Positions 55,867 to 64,000 of a DNA stretch of 64,000 nt are shown here, one piece after another. Both the position numbers and the translations under genes were made by a program. Origin of the DNA: JACMLD01 sp044223995 (GTDB taxonomy: Bacteria; Bacteroidota; Bacteroidia; Chitinophagales; Chitinophagaceae); assembly GCA_044223995.1 (NCBI GenBank), contig JBGALE010000002.1, forward strand, positions 496,001 through 560,000, written 5' to 3'. The notes under the pieces were generated by a model. That model was given only the letters and a program-made list of their open reading frames with translations. It searched no databases and was not told the origin of the DNA. Position 1 is the first letter of the stretch. Each line of letters starts with the position of its first letter.

Positions 55867-56165
55867 TGTAGTACTTTGTCGCGGTGATCACCCTGTACGA
55901 TGATTTCATGATCCTTTACTGAACCACCTGTACCGCAAAAGCTTTTTAATTTCTTTCCAAGATCTTCTATGTCTTCATCTGTACCAATAAACCCTTCCAC
56001 CAGTGTAACGGCTTTACCAGCCCGGTGTTTTGTATCGAGACGAATTCTTAACCGCTGTTGTTTGGGAGCCAGGGTTTCTACAGATTCTTTTTCTTCTTCA
56101 AAAGAAAAATTCGGGTCGGTGCTAAACACAAATCCCCTGGCATCCGGTTTATTTTTCTTACTCAT
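55824..56165 (-). CDS. SUI1/eIF1-family translation factor
   Basis: A 113-residue protein from ATG 56165 (MSKKNKPDARGFVFSTD); an in-frame TTG lies two codons earlier. The SUI1 domain (about 40-113) includes RIRLDTKHRAGKAVTLVEGF, KSFCGTGGSVKDHEIIVQGDHRDKVLQWL and LLKNGY. Bacterial members (YciH type) affect start-codon selection. It overlaps a small membrane protein gene and lies 66 bases downstream of nadC. Confidence 0.9.
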   Translation of the reverse strand: MSKKNKPDARGFVFSTDPNFSFEEEKESVETLAPKQQRLRIRLDTKHRAGKAVTLVEGFIGTDEDIEDLGKKLKSFCGTGGSVKDHEIIVQGDHRDKVLQWLLKNGYTQSKKI

Positions 56166-56231
56166 TGTCAATTCTGTTAACCATTATTGTATTCTATCTT
56201 TTCATTTGCACATGCTCACATTTCCACATAT

Positions 56232-57086
56232 TCATACTACTACCGCTTTCAAACTTAAATCAAGGCTCCTTGCCTGGTGTATCAACGCGCCGATGCTGAT
56301 AAAATCTACACCCGTCTTTGCGTATGATTCAATATTATCCAGGCTAATGCCACCACTCGCTTCTGTTTCAAACTTCCCATTGATAATCTTTAGCGACTCT
56401 TCAATTTGCGACGGTGTAAAATTATCGAGCATGATCCGATCTACTTTCCCAATGGCCACTACTTTAATGACATCTTCCACCGATCTCGTTTCCACTTCTA
56501 TTTTCATACCTGGTTTCAGTCGTTGCGTATAGGCATAGGCACGTTCTATGGCAGGCTGCAGGCCGCCGCAATAATCAATATGATTGTCCTTAAGCATTAT
56601 CATATCGTACAATCCCATGCGGTGATTGAGTCCGCCACCAATCCGCACGGCTTCTTTCTCGAGCAAACGGAAATTGGGTGTTGTTTTCCTGGTGTCCAGG
56701 ATTTTGGCGGGATAGTTTTTTATTTTATCGGCATACTGACGGGTAAGTGTGGCAATGCCGCTCATGCGCTGCATACAGTTCAGCACCAGTCTTTCACATT
56801 GAAGAATGCTATACACAGATGCCTCCACTTCAAAAGCGGTATCCCCGGGGCTCATCGCATCACCATCATTTTTTTTAGGTATAAAAACAGCGGACGGTTC
56901 TTTATAATGAAATATCTTTTGCGCTACATCCATTCCCGCAAGCAAACCATCCTGTTTTATTTTCAAAACAGCCTTCCCCTTTGCATCGGGTGGTATGCAG
57001 GAAAGCGTTGAGTGATCGCCATCCTGTATATCTTCCTTCAAGGCTGCCTTAATCAATTGTACCAACTGTTCGTCATACGTGTGCAT
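56232..57086 (-). CDS. nadC: Nicotinate-nucleotide diphosphorylase (carboxylating)
   Basis: A 284-residue quinolinate phosphoribosyltransferase. The family segments are LNCMQRMSGIATLTRQY, DTRKTTPNFRLLEKEAVRIGGGLNHRMGLYDMIMLKDNHI (cited in part) and IEVETRSVEDV, with LDNFTPSQI and EASGGISLDNI. It converts quinolinate and PRPP to nicotinate mononucleotide. Only four bases separate a -7 box from the ATG, so the transcript may be leaderless. Confidence 0.95.
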   Translation of the reverse strand: MHTYDEQLVQLIKAALKEDIQDGDHSTLSCIPPDAKGKAVLKIKQDGLLAGMDVAQKIFHYKEPSAVFIPKKNDGDAMSPGDTAFEVEASVYSILQCERLVLNCMQRMSGIATLTRQYADKIKNYPAKILDTRKTTPNFRLLEKEAVRIGGGLNHRMGLYDMIMLKDNHIDYCGGLQPAIERAYAYTQRLKPGMKIEVETRSVEDVIKVVAIGKVDRIMLDNFTPSQIEESLKIINGKFETEASGGISLDNIESYAKTGVDFISIGALIHQARSLDLSLKAVVV

Positions 57087-57090
57087 GAAA

Positions 57091-57098
57091 CAAAGATA
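57091..57098 (-). promoter_or_regulatory. -7 box directly before nadC
   Basis: TATCTTTG on the minus strand ends four bases before ATG 57086. TTTTTTG of the preceding terminator tail lies 23 bases upstream in the -33 region. Confidence 0.5.
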
Positions 57099-57121
57099 AC
57101 CCTATAGGCAAATGCATAAAA

Positions 57122-57153
57122 CAAAAAAGGCCGCAACTTTCGTTGCAGGCCTT
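57122..57153 (-). terminator. Terminator of the DUF4783 gene
   Basis: On the minus strand AAGGCC-T-GCAAC, a GAAA loop, GTTGC-GGCCTT and then TTTTTG. Located 23 bases after the stop at 57176. Confidence 0.85.
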
Positions 57154-57175
57154 AGGTCTTTCAGGAGAAATAATA

Positions 57176-57586
57176 TTATTCAACAGGTTGAAATGCGATT
57201 TCCTGCAATACCTGCGTAGTGCCTTTTTGTTTCATAAATAACTTGGTCCGGTAGTCCCCATTCTTCGTAAGCAATGTACCAATGCAATACTTGGAACCAT
57301 TGCTGTTCTCGCCCTTGTATTTTATTTCGAAACTGCGAACGTTGTTGGTATTGAAAAAGTCTTTAAGGATCATCTCAGCCTGTGTGCGGCTGTAATTATC
57401 GCTTTTATCCGGCAGGCTCACGTCTACCCGGTTATCAAAATAGCGGGAAAGCTGGGCTGCATTGCCTGCTTTTAAGGCAACCAGTATATCTTCCATTTCC
57501 ATACCGCCGCTTAGGGGCCTTGCATGGAAGGAAGAAGTGACTAAAAAAGTGACTGATAATAATATAAGCCCCAGGTAGTTTTTCAT
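57176..57586 (-). CDS. DUF4783 exported protein
   Basis: A 136-residue protein with a signal peptide (LGLILLSVTFLVTSSFHA). The mature part has an NTF2-like alpha/beta pattern: EDILVALKAGNAAQLSRYFD, LILKDFF-type helix, then strands FEIKYKGENSNGSKYCIGTL and YRTKLFMKQKG. This is DUF4783 of Bacteroidota, function unknown. It has its own terminator and is divergent from gpmI. Confidence 0.85.
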   Translation of the reverse strand: MKNYLGLILLSVTFLVTSSFHARPLSGGMEMEDILVALKAGNAAQLSRYFDNRVDVSLPDKSDNYSRTQAEMILKDFFNTNNVRSFEIKYKGENSNGSKYCIGTLLTKNGDYRTKLFMKQKGTTQVLQEIAFQPVE

Positions 57587-57762
57587 AAATTAACCTCTTT
57601 CGTTTTCATGATAGCGTTCGTCTTCAGGAGGGCTGCGGATGGGTACTTCAATAGCAACTAAAAATATGCCAACTTGCCATTTTGGTGCATAAATAGGCTG
57701 ACAGGAAGGGTGTTAGGCGGCTAATCAGGGCCAGTAAACAGAAAATGCCGTAGTTTTAAGGC

Positions 57763-59286
57763 ATGGAAAAGAAGAAAGTAATACTGATAATTATGGACGG
57801 ATGGGGCCTGGGGAAAGTTAAGTCGGCCGATGCCATTCAGAACGCTAATGTACCGTTTGTGAGCAGTTTATATAACAAATTCCCGCATGCCACCCTGGTA
57901 ACCTGTGGTGAGGCCGTTGGTCTTCCCGATGGCCAGATGGGAAACAGCGAAGTGGGTCACCTAAACCTGGGTGCCGGACGGATCGTATACCAGGAATTGC
58001 AGCGCATCAACGTAGCCATCAGGGATGGCTCATTTGCTAAAAACGAAGTTTTACTGCAAAGTATCCGCTACGCAAAAACCAATAAAAAGCCTTTACACCT
58101 GCTCGGTTTGTTAAGCGATGGTGGGGTGCATTCTCATATCAACCATGTAAAAGCAATTATAGACGTATGTAAATCGGAAGGACTTAGCAACGTATTTGTT
58201 CATGCGTTTACAGATGGCCGTGACACAGATCCCAAAAGCGGCCTGGGTTTTATCAAAGACCTGCAGGGTCATCTCAACAATTCCGTTGGAAAAATTGCAA
58301 CAGTTAATGGTCGTTATTATGCCATGGACAGGGATAAGCGCTGGGAGCGGGTTAAACTTGCCTATGACGCAATGGTAAAAGGCGTTGGCGAAAAAGCTAC
58401 CGATGCTATTGCAGCGGTGGAAAATTCCTATGCAAAAAATGTAACGGATGAATTTATTAAACCCACTGTTATTGTTGGCGAAGATCAGCTTCCTTTGGCC
58501 ACGTTAAAAGATGGAGATGCAGTTTTATGTTTCAATTTCCGTACAGACAGGTGCCGTGAAATTACTGAAGTGCTTACACAGGCCAATCACCCAGAACAGG
58601 AGATGCATACATTGAAACTGCACTATACCACGATGACACAGTATGATCACAGTTTTAAAAACGTGGAAGTAATTTTTGAAAATGATGATCTGAAGAATAC
58701 CCTCGGCGATATACTGGCACAAAATGGCCTGAAACAGATCCGTATTGCTGAAACTGAAAAATATCCGCACGTTACCTTTTTCTTTAGTGGTGGAAGAGAA
58801 GTGCCCTTTGACGGGGAAAAAAGAATCATGATCCCTTCTCCAAAAGTCGCTACCTATGATTTGAAACCGGAGATGAGTGCTTTCGAAGTAACCGATGCCA
58901 TCATACCCGAAATTGAAAACAAGACCTGTGATTTTATTTGCCTGAATTTTGCAAATGCCGATATGGTAGGACATACCGGTGTTTTCTCTGCAGGAATAAG
59001 AGCGGCTGAAACAGTTGACAAATGTGTGGAACGCGTGGTGACCGCTGCACTGAAAAACGGTTATACTACTTTTCTTACTGCCGACCATGGCAATGCCGAT
59101 TATATGATTAATGAAGATGGCACACCCAATACAGCGCATACTATGAACCTGGTGCCATTTTTTATTATTGACAATGAGTTCAAGGGTAAGGTTAAGAATG
59201 GTAAACTTGGCGACCTGGCACCGACCATTTTGACGATGATGCAATTGCCCGTTCCCAGGGAAATGACAGGCGAAATATTGATTTAA
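57763..59286 (+). CDS. gpmI: 2,3-bisphosphoglycerate-independent phosphoglycerate mutase
   Basis: A 507-residue alkaline-phosphatase-fold enzyme. It starts KKVILIIMDGWGLG with the first metal aspartate; the phosphoserine nucleophile is in QMGNSEVGHLNLGAGR. VFVHAFTDGRDTDPKSG, NGRYYAMDRDKRWER, CFNFRTDRCREIT, ADMVGHTGVF and LTADHGNADYM supply the remaining metal and substrate ligands. It interconverts 3- and 2-phosphoglycerate. Length is standard. Confidence 0.96.
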   Translation: MEKKKVILIIMDGWGLGKVKSADAIQNANVPFVSSLYNKFPHATLVTCGEAVGLPDGQMGNSEVGHLNLGAGRIVYQELQRINVAIRDGSFAKNEVLLQSIRYAKTNKKPLHLLGLLSDGGVHSHINHVKAIIDVCKSEGLSNVFVHAFTDGRDTDPKSGLGFIKDLQGHLNNSVGKIATVNGRYYAMDRDKRWERVKLAYDAMVKGVGEKATDAIAAVENSYAKNVTDEFIKPTVIVGEDQLPLATLKDGDAVLCFNFRTDRCREITEVLTQANHPEQEMHTLKLHYTTMTQYDHSFKNVEVIFENDDLKNTLGDILAQNGLKQIRIAETEKYPHVTFFFSGGREVPFDGEKRIMIPSPKVATYDLKPEMSAFEVTDAIIPEIENKTCDFICLNFANADMVGHTGVFSAGIRAAETVDKCVERVVTAALKNGYTTFLTADHGNADYMINEDGTPNTAHTMNLVPFFIIDNEFKGKVKNGKLGDLAPTILTMMQLPVPREMTGEILI

Positions 59287-59384
59287 TTCGTCAGGAAAAA
59301 TGAACTGTTGATGTAAATCATTTTTATATCATCCTGGTTATACAAACTTAGCAGTAGCATTTTCCCATCCCAAAAAATACCAAC

Positions 59385-59873
59385 ATGTTTAAAAAAATCC
59401 TGCTTTTCCTTTTGTTTGCATTGATTGTTATTCAATTTTTCAGACCGGGAAAAAACATCAGCACTACACCATCCCCCAATGCAGTGGCGGCAGCTTATAC
59501 AACGCCGGAAGATGTAAAGCAAATCCTTGCAACCAGTTGCAATGATTGTCATTCAAACAACACGGTTTATCCCTGGTATTCCAAAGTACAGCCTGTTGCC
59601 TGGTGGCTCGATAGCCACATACAGGAAGGTAAAAGAGAACTCAATTTTGATGAGTTCAAAACTTTTTCACCACGCAGGCAATACAATAAAATGGAAGAAG
59701 TGGTGAAACTGGTGAAAGATGATGAAATGCCCCTGAATAGTTATACCTGGATCCATAAAGATGCCATCTTAACGGCCGATCAAAAGCAGAAGTTAACGGC
59801 ATGGGCTGAAAGCATCAGGGAAGAGCTGAAGCAAAAATATCCCATGGACAGCCTCCTGCGGAAAAAGAGATAA
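59385..59873 (+). CDS. Haem-binding domain (Haem_bd) protein
   Basis: A 162-residue protein with an N-terminal membrane anchor or signal (IFLLFALIVIQFF, residues about 4-20). The CNDCHSNNTVYPWYSKVQPVAWWL segment contains one CxxCH haem c site and the family pattern of PF14376. The rest is helical, with WIHKDAILTADQKQKLTAWA near the end. It is a periplasmic cytochrome-c-like protein of unknown partner. A terminator follows. Confidence 0.9.
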   Translation: MFKKILLFLLFALIVIQFFRPGKNISTTPSPNAVAAAYTTPEDVKQILATSCNDCHSNNTVYPWYSKVQPVAWWLDSHIQEGKRELNFDEFKTFSPRRQYNKMEEVVKLVKDDEMPLNSYTWIHKDAILTADQKQKLTAWAESIREELKQKYPMDSLLRKKR

Positions 59874-59876
59874 TCT

Positions 59877-59905
59877 GCCGGTTAAATGCAGGCCCGGCTT
59901 TTTTT
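59877..59905 (+). terminator. Terminator of the haem-binding protein gene
   Basis: GCCGG / CCGGC 5-bp GC stem around a 12-base loop, then seven Ts. Confidence 0.65.
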
Positions 59906-60115
59906 GGAAACAAAAAGGCATTTACTTTAAAAACTATTTGCCTCCGGAATGATCTTGTTTGAAAAAATTCACCATTCTCCCGATTTTATAATAGAATTTT
60001 ACCAGAATCAAAAAACACCGTATAAATTTCTAATTTCTGCTGACAGTTTTTTGACAAACGAAGCAGCGATGGATATATAAAATTGTCTTACCTTACGGGT
60101 AACCAAACGTCCCCC

Positions 60116-60694
60116 ATGACCGAGGAAGCCATTTTACAAGGTTGTTTACAAAATAATGCTGTGGCGCAAAGGGAATTGTACAACAGGTACAGCCCTAAAA
60201 TGCTGGCAGTATGTTATCGTTTTGCGCACAACCGTGAAGATGCTGAAGATATGCTGCAGGAAGGGTTTATCAAAGTCTTTTCGCAGATACATACTTTCAG
60301 AAACCAGGGGGCATTTGAGGGGTGGGTTAGAAGGATAATTGTTCATACCTGCATTAATAACCTGAAGAAGAATAAAAAATTCAATGAGAGCGTGGATATT
60401 ATACACGCGACGGCGGTGCAGGTTCGTGAAGAAAGTGTTCCTTCTATTGTTCAGGCCAAACAGGTGGTTGAGTGTATCAGGATTTTGCCGATTGGTTACC
60501 GGACCGTTTTGAACTTGTACGCAATTGAAGGCTATTCACACAAGGAAATTGCAGATATGCTGGATATCGAAGAAAGCACCAGCAGATCTCAGTACACAAG
60601 AGCTAAACAAATGCTGGAAGATATACTGGTAAGGAAAAAAATCCTGCAAAAGCCGACCAGGAAAATCGATGTTCTCGCAGCTTTTGGAGGATAA
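60116..60694 (+). CDS. ECF-type RNA polymerase sigma factor
   Basis: A 192-residue sigma factor from ATG 60116; the open frame begins at TTG 60083. Region 2 contains LYNRYSPKMLAVCYRFAHNREDAEDMLQEGFIKVF and GAFEGWVRRIIVHTCINNL; region 4 contains LPIGYRTVLNLYAIEGYSHKEIADMLDIEESTSRSQYTRAKQML. It is typical of Bacteroidota ECF sigma factors followed by a membrane partner. The adjacent barrel protein, 76 bases downstream, is the probable regulator. Confidence 0.93.
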   Translation: MTEEAILQGCLQNNAVAQRELYNRYSPKMLAVCYRFAHNREDAEDMLQEGFIKVFSQIHTFRNQGAFEGWVRRIIVHTCINNLKKNKKFNESVDIIHATAVQVREESVPSIVQAKQVVECIRILPIGYRTVLNLYAIEGYSHKEIADMLDIEESTSRSQYTRAKQMLEDILVRKKILQKPTRKIDVLAAFGG

Positions 60695-60770
60695 TTGGTG
60701 CCTTTATAATCTGTAAAGCATATGAAGAACCTTGTAGTAAGACGAAATCCGTACACAAAATACCCTGGCA

Positions 60771-62105
60771 ATGGAGCGCAACTTTTACAATGATGATTTT
60801 GAAGAGTTTTTAAAACAAAAAGCCGATCAATATAAATTATACCCGTCGGAACGGGTGTGGAGTAATGTTTACAGTTCCCTTCACAGTCGGAGAAGATGGT
60901 TTACAGTCGGACTTTTGTTACTGCTTATAACTTCTACCTTAATTGTTAGCAGGGAGATATTCCTGAGCAATTACGCCAGGGTGGCCCAAAAAGTGAATGA
61001 AAGCATTTCACAAACTTCAGCCGCCAATACCAGTTTCACTACTATTTCTGCAACTGAATCACCAGTTATTATTCTTGCACCCAATAAACCAACTGCTTCA
61101 TCATTAAACACCGGCCGGTCTCATTTGCAAAAGATCAATGATATTTCAAACAGCAGTTTACCCAACAATACTGAAGACGCTTATAACGACGAAACCAGCG
61201 TTCAGGTAATTGAAAATGGAAGTTTGCCGTCAGGAAATGAGTTTGATTATACCGGTAAGACAAATCTCAGTGAAGCAACCAGGATAGCACTGGCACTCCC
61301 ATTACCAGCGCTTACTATTAAAAAACCGCGAAACAACAAGCCGGCTATACAAAATGATGATGCCGCTCCCAATATAGCGCCCGAGAAAAACAAATGGAAT
61401 GTTCAGTTGTACGCCAGCCCGATTGTTAGTTACAGGAGGTTGTCAAACCTGAACCGGAATTCCAAATACGTTCCTGTCGCAATAAACTTTGATAACAATA
61501 TTGATAATTATGTAAGGCACAAACCTGCCATTGGCTTTGAGCTGGGAACAAAGGTTCAGTACAATGTATCCAACAGCCTTAGCTTCTATGCAGGTGCCCA
61601 GTTAAACTATTCCAGGTACTATATAGACGCCTATAACTATCATGCTGAAAAAGCTTCCATTGCTCTGAACAATAGTTCTCCAATTGCCGATACGGTATCT
61701 AATTATACTTCTATCAGGAATTTTGATGGTTATTATCCCGAGCAACTGCAGAACCAGTACTTTCAACTATCTGTTCCCATCGGGGCTGAGTTGAAATTAC
61801 TTGGCAGCAAGCGCCTTCAGTTTAGCATCGCAGCTTCTGTCCAGCCAACTTACCTGATAAGCAGTAATTCATACCTGCTTTCTTCTGACTATAAGAATTA
61901 CATTCAAAATCCTGACCTTGCACGTAAGTTCAATGTACATACAAACTTTGAGGCTTTTGTTTCCTATAAAATGGGTGGTCTTAAATGGCAACTGGGTCCG
62001 CAATTCCGTTATCAGCTTCTTTCAAGCTACACCAACGATTATGGCATCAGGGAATACCTGACAGAGTTTGGCTTTAAACTGGGTGTTTCCAAAACGATAA
62101 AATAA
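60771..62105 (+). CDS. Membrane-anchored protein with C-terminal beta-barrel, sigma-factor partner
   Basis: A 444-residue protein. The first 40 residues are soluble and charged (FEEFLKQKADQYKLYPSERVW), followed by a single membrane helix (WFTVGLLLLLITSTLIVS, about 45-62), a long Ser/Asn/Thr-rich linker (to about 200) and a C-terminal region of alternating aromatic strands (PAIGFELGTKVQYNVSNSLSFYAGAQLNY, cited in part) that resembles an outer-membrane barrel. The N-terminal segment is of the type found in Bacteroidota beta-barrel proteins encoded next to ECF sigma genes. How one chain spans both membranes is unclear. Confidence 0.8.
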   Translation: MERNFYNDDFEEFLKQKADQYKLYPSERVWSNVYSSLHSRRRWFTVGLLLLLITSTLIVSREIFLSNYARVAQKVNESISQTSAANTSFTTISATESPVIILAPNKPTASSLNTGRSHLQKINDISNSSLPNNTEDAYNDETSVQVIENGSLPSGNEFDYTGKTNLSEATRIALALPLPALTIKKPRNNKPAIQNDDAAPNIAPEKNKWNVQLYASPIVSYRRLSNLNRNSKYVPVAINFDNNIDNYVRHKPAIGFELGTKVQYNVSNSLSFYAGAQLNYSRYYIDAYNYHAEKASIALNNSSPIADTVSNYTSIRNFDGYYPEQLQNQYFQLSVPIGAELKLLGSKRLQFSIAASVQPTYLISSNSYLLSSDYKNYIQNPDLARKFNVHTNFEAFVSYKMGGLKWQLGPQFRYQLLSSYTNDYGIREYLTEFGFKLGVSKTIK

Positions 62106-62124
62106 GCGGGTAAAAATATGGATG

Positions 62125-62150
62125 GCTGCCTGGATCCAGGCAGCTTTTTT
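62125..62150 (+). terminator. Terminator of the sigma/barrel operon
   Basis: A 20-base perfect palindrome (GCTGCCTGGA then its complement) followed by six Ts, 20 bases after the stop. Confidence 0.9.
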
Positions 62151-62175
62151 ATTGTAATGTGTGTATTTTTAGGGC

Positions 62176-62772
62176 ATGAACAAATATGTGTTTTATCCGG
62201 TAATCATCATGTTACTCGCGGCTTGTAAAAACCATCAGCCAGACCAGGCAAAAACGACAGTTCCTTCGGCAGATACTACTTCAGCCAGCTTTTTCCCCGT
62301 TACCGATTTCATCGGTGGTCAGCTTAAAATCATCGATTCTTTAAAACCTCCTGTCACAAAGGAAATCACGATAAACAAGAAAGCAACCGTATCAGCTACA
62401 ACAGATGATGAACTCAGGGCATCAGCACAGGCATTTTTGAAACCAGATATCAATGATCCGGGTATAAAATCTTTTTACACGGAAACAAGCATTGCTGATC
62501 AAAGTATTCCTTCGGTGACGCTCATCTTCACCACTACACACACAGAATTGCCGTTGAAAACGATAAACGTGTATATTAAACCTGACCCGGTATTAAATGA
62601 TAAGGTCAGCGCCGTATTCATGGAAAAATCATGGGCCAGTAACGATACCCTAATTAGCCAAAAACTGTATTGGAAAACTGATCATAATTTTCAAATTACA
62701 ACCGAAAAGAAAATCGGGGACAAGGTTCTTCCACAGCAGCAGGTCAAATTTATTTGGGACCCGACTGATTAA
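62176..62772 (+). CDS. Putative lipoprotein, 198 aa
   Basis: A 198-residue protein with a lipoprotein signal (MNKYVFYPVIIMLLAAC, lipobox LAAC). The mature part has PVTDFIGGQLKIIDSLKPPVTKEI followed by strands and a WDPTD end; a family name is not evident. It is probably attached to a membrane facing the periplasm. A near-match -7 box (TATTTTTA) lies 5 bases before the ATG. uvrC follows 39 bases on. Confidence 0.75.
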   Translation: MNKYVFYPVIIMLLAACKNHQPDQAKTTVPSADTTSASFFPVTDFIGGQLKIIDSLKPPVTKEITINKKATVSATTDDELRASAQAFLKPDINDPGIKSFYTETSIADQSIPSVTLIFTTTHTELPLKTINVYIKPDPVLNDKVSAVFMEKSWASNDTLISQKLYWKTDHNFQITTEKKIGDKVLPQQQVKFIWDPTD

Positions 62773-62811
62773 AGTTTTCTTCCGATCTTCGCGCAGAAAT
62801 CGCTTTTATAC

Positions 62812-64000
62812 ATGACTTCGCAGGAGTTTCAGCAAATTGCACATACAATCCCTTTCAACCCGGGTATTTATAAATACTTCGACAATACCAACAAACTTAT
62901 ATATGTAGGCAAAGCCAAAAGCCTTCGAAAAAGGGTCAGCTCCTATTTCACCAAGACTTTTACCAATTACAAAACACACGAACTCGTAAAACGGATTCAC
63001 CACATAGAATTCACCATTGTCGATTCTGAACAGGATGCTTTGTTTCTCGAAAATTCACTGATAAAAGAATTCCAGCCCAAGTACAATATTGATTTGAAGG
63101 ACGACAAAAGTTTTCCCTATATCGTCATCAAGAAAGAGCCTTTTCCAAGAGTTTTCCTGACCAGGAAGAAAATTAATGATGGCTCTGACTATTTAGGCCC
63201 ATTTACATCCGTTGGAAAAGTCAGGGAACTGCTGAATTTTATCAAACAAAATATCCAGTTGCGCACCTGCAAGTTGAACCTGACAGAACAAAATATCAAA
63301 AAAGGGAAGTTCAGTGTTTGTCTCGAATACCATCTTGGCAATTGCAAGGGTCCCTGCGAAGGAAAACAAACACCAGAAGATTACAAAGCAGGGCTTGAAC
63401 AATTAAGAAATATTCTGAAAGGAAATCTCTCGCCTGTCATCCAGCATTTCAAAGCAGAAATGAGGAGTTACGCAGAGGCAATGCAATTCGAAAAAGCCGA
63501 GTTGATAAGAAAGAAAATCGAGCATCTTGAAAGTTACCAATCCAAATCTGTCATTGTAAGCAGGCATCTTTCCAATGTAGATGTATTTTCAATATTGAAA
63601 GATGGCGACGATGCATTTGTCAATTACCTGATGGTGCAAAATGGTACCATTGTGCAAACACATACCATTCAGTTAAAAACGCACCTGGAAGAAGATGACA
63701 AAGAGGTGCTGGCATTTGCCATATCACAATTACGCCAGTCGTTTAATAGCCTTTCGTCAGAAATTATTGTTCCATTTGATATTGAATACCCCGAAGAAGG
63801 AATACAACTGTCGGTTCCCAGGGGAGGAGATAAAAAAAAGCTGCTGGAGCTTTCCGAGAAGAATGTCAACTATTTCAAAGAAGAAATCAGGAAAAAGAAA
63901 ATACTGAAGCTGGAAGGAAAGTCTGACATGGAAAAGAAAAAAGTACTGTATCAACTCCAGGAAGATTTGCAATTGCCGGATTTACCAGTCCATATTGAAT
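62812..64000 (+). CDS. uvrC: Excinuclease ABC subunit C (5' part, cut by window edge)
   Basis: From ATG 62812 the frame runs through the right edge, 396 codons visible. The GIY-YIG nuclease domain is residues about 15-95 (NPGIYKYFDNTNKLIYVGKAKSLRKRVSSYF, cited in part), followed by a cysteine-bearing segment (CKLNLTEQNIKKGKFSVCLEYHLGNCKGPC) and the UVR motif FEKAELIRKKIEHLE near residue 230. The RNase H-like endonuclease and HhH domains lie beyond the window. It incises damaged DNA with UvrB. Confidence 0.95.
   Translation, partial: MTSQEFQQIAHTIPFNPGIYKYFDNTNKLIYVGKAKSLRKRVSSYFTKTFTNYKTHELVKRIHHIEFTIVDSEQDALFLENSLIKEFQPKYNIDLKDDKSFPYIVIKKEPFPRVFLTRKKINDGSDYLGPFTSVGKVRELLNFIKQNIQLRTCKLNLTEQNIKKGKFSVCLEYHLGNCKGPCEGKQTPEDYKAGLEQLRNILKGNLSPVIQHFKAEMRSYAEAMQFEKAELIRKKIEHLESYQSKSVIVSRHLSNVDVFSILKDGDDAFVNYLMVQNGTIVQTHTIQLKTHLEEDDKEVLAFAISQLRQSFNSLSSEIIVPFDIEYPEEGIQLSVPRGGDKKKLLELSEKNVNYFKEEIRKKKILKLEGKSDMEKKKVLYQLQEDLQLPDLPVHIE

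Noticed and set aside
1..64000. tRNA, rRNA, CRISPR, insertion sequence or prophage
   Set aside because: No transposase, integrase, spaced repeat array or cloverleaf-like sequence was recognised in the gaps or frames.

Overview
The window is a chromosomal stretch of a Bacteroidota bacterium, most likely of the Chitinophagaceae type. The signs are a SusC/SusD outer-membrane pair, a second TonB-dependent receptor with a carboxypeptidase-regulatory-like N-terminal domain, lineage-typical families (DUF5690, DUF4783, the Haem_bd family, ECF sigma factors beside unusual membrane partners), weak Shine-Dalgarno signals and several TAnnTTTG (-7) promoter boxes upstream of starts. I saw no rRNA, tRNA, CRISPR array or insertion sequence. 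Both edges cut genes: a secreted protein of unknown function on the left (minus strand) and uvrC on the right (plus strand).

The left half (about 2.2-32.2 kb) looks like a phosphorus-acquisition region. It opens with an OmpR-type response regulator and histidine kinase resembling PhoB/PhoR. A tight three-gene plus-strand operon follows: a DUF5690 carrier that looks like an organophosphate antiporter, a TIGR03364-type FAD amine oxidase and a TIGR03351-type phosphonatase-like HAD hydrolase. Then come two minus-strand unknowns, a TonB receptor/lipoprotein pair, a GlsB-like small membrane protein and a GH78-like glycosidase. From 27.2 kb back to 16.4 kb runs a six-gene minus-strand operon: SusC, SusD, a beta-propeller/phosphoesterase fusion, two alkaline-phosphatase-superfamily enzymes and, between those two, an HD-domain protein carrying all the residues I know as functional in PhnZ, the oxygenase that cleaves the C-P bond of 2-amino-1-hydroxyethylphosphonate. 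A phosphate-selective-porin-like protein and a DUF47(PhoU-like)/PiT phosphate transporter operon complete the set. My reading is an outer-membrane-to-cytoplasm route for organophosphates and aminophosphonates, perhaps lipid head groups. The substrate is inferred.

From 32.3 to 37.4 kb lie rfbA, galE, a lone C-terminal transketolase half, and a sigma-factor operon (ECF sigma, a membrane protein with four VPxGYF repeats, a small exported helical protein). From 37.5 to 44.3 kb is the minus-strand cell-shape cluster mreB-mreC-mreD-mrdA(PBP2)-rodA, with an MBL-fold hydrolase at its 3' end.

The right part (44.6-64 kb) is mostly housekeeping: an MFS transporter, an alpha/beta hydrolase, tryptophan 2,3-dioxygenase, purD, divergent POT and OPT peptide transporters, apaG, isocitrate dehydrogenase, a CDGSH protein, a SUI1/eIF1-like factor, nadC, a DUF4783 protein, gpmI, a haem-binding protein, a second ECF sigma factor next to a membrane/beta-barrel fusion, a lipoprotein and uvrC. 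Several hairpin terminators and promoter boxes could be placed. In three cases a terminator lies directly against, or within, the promoter of the next gene.
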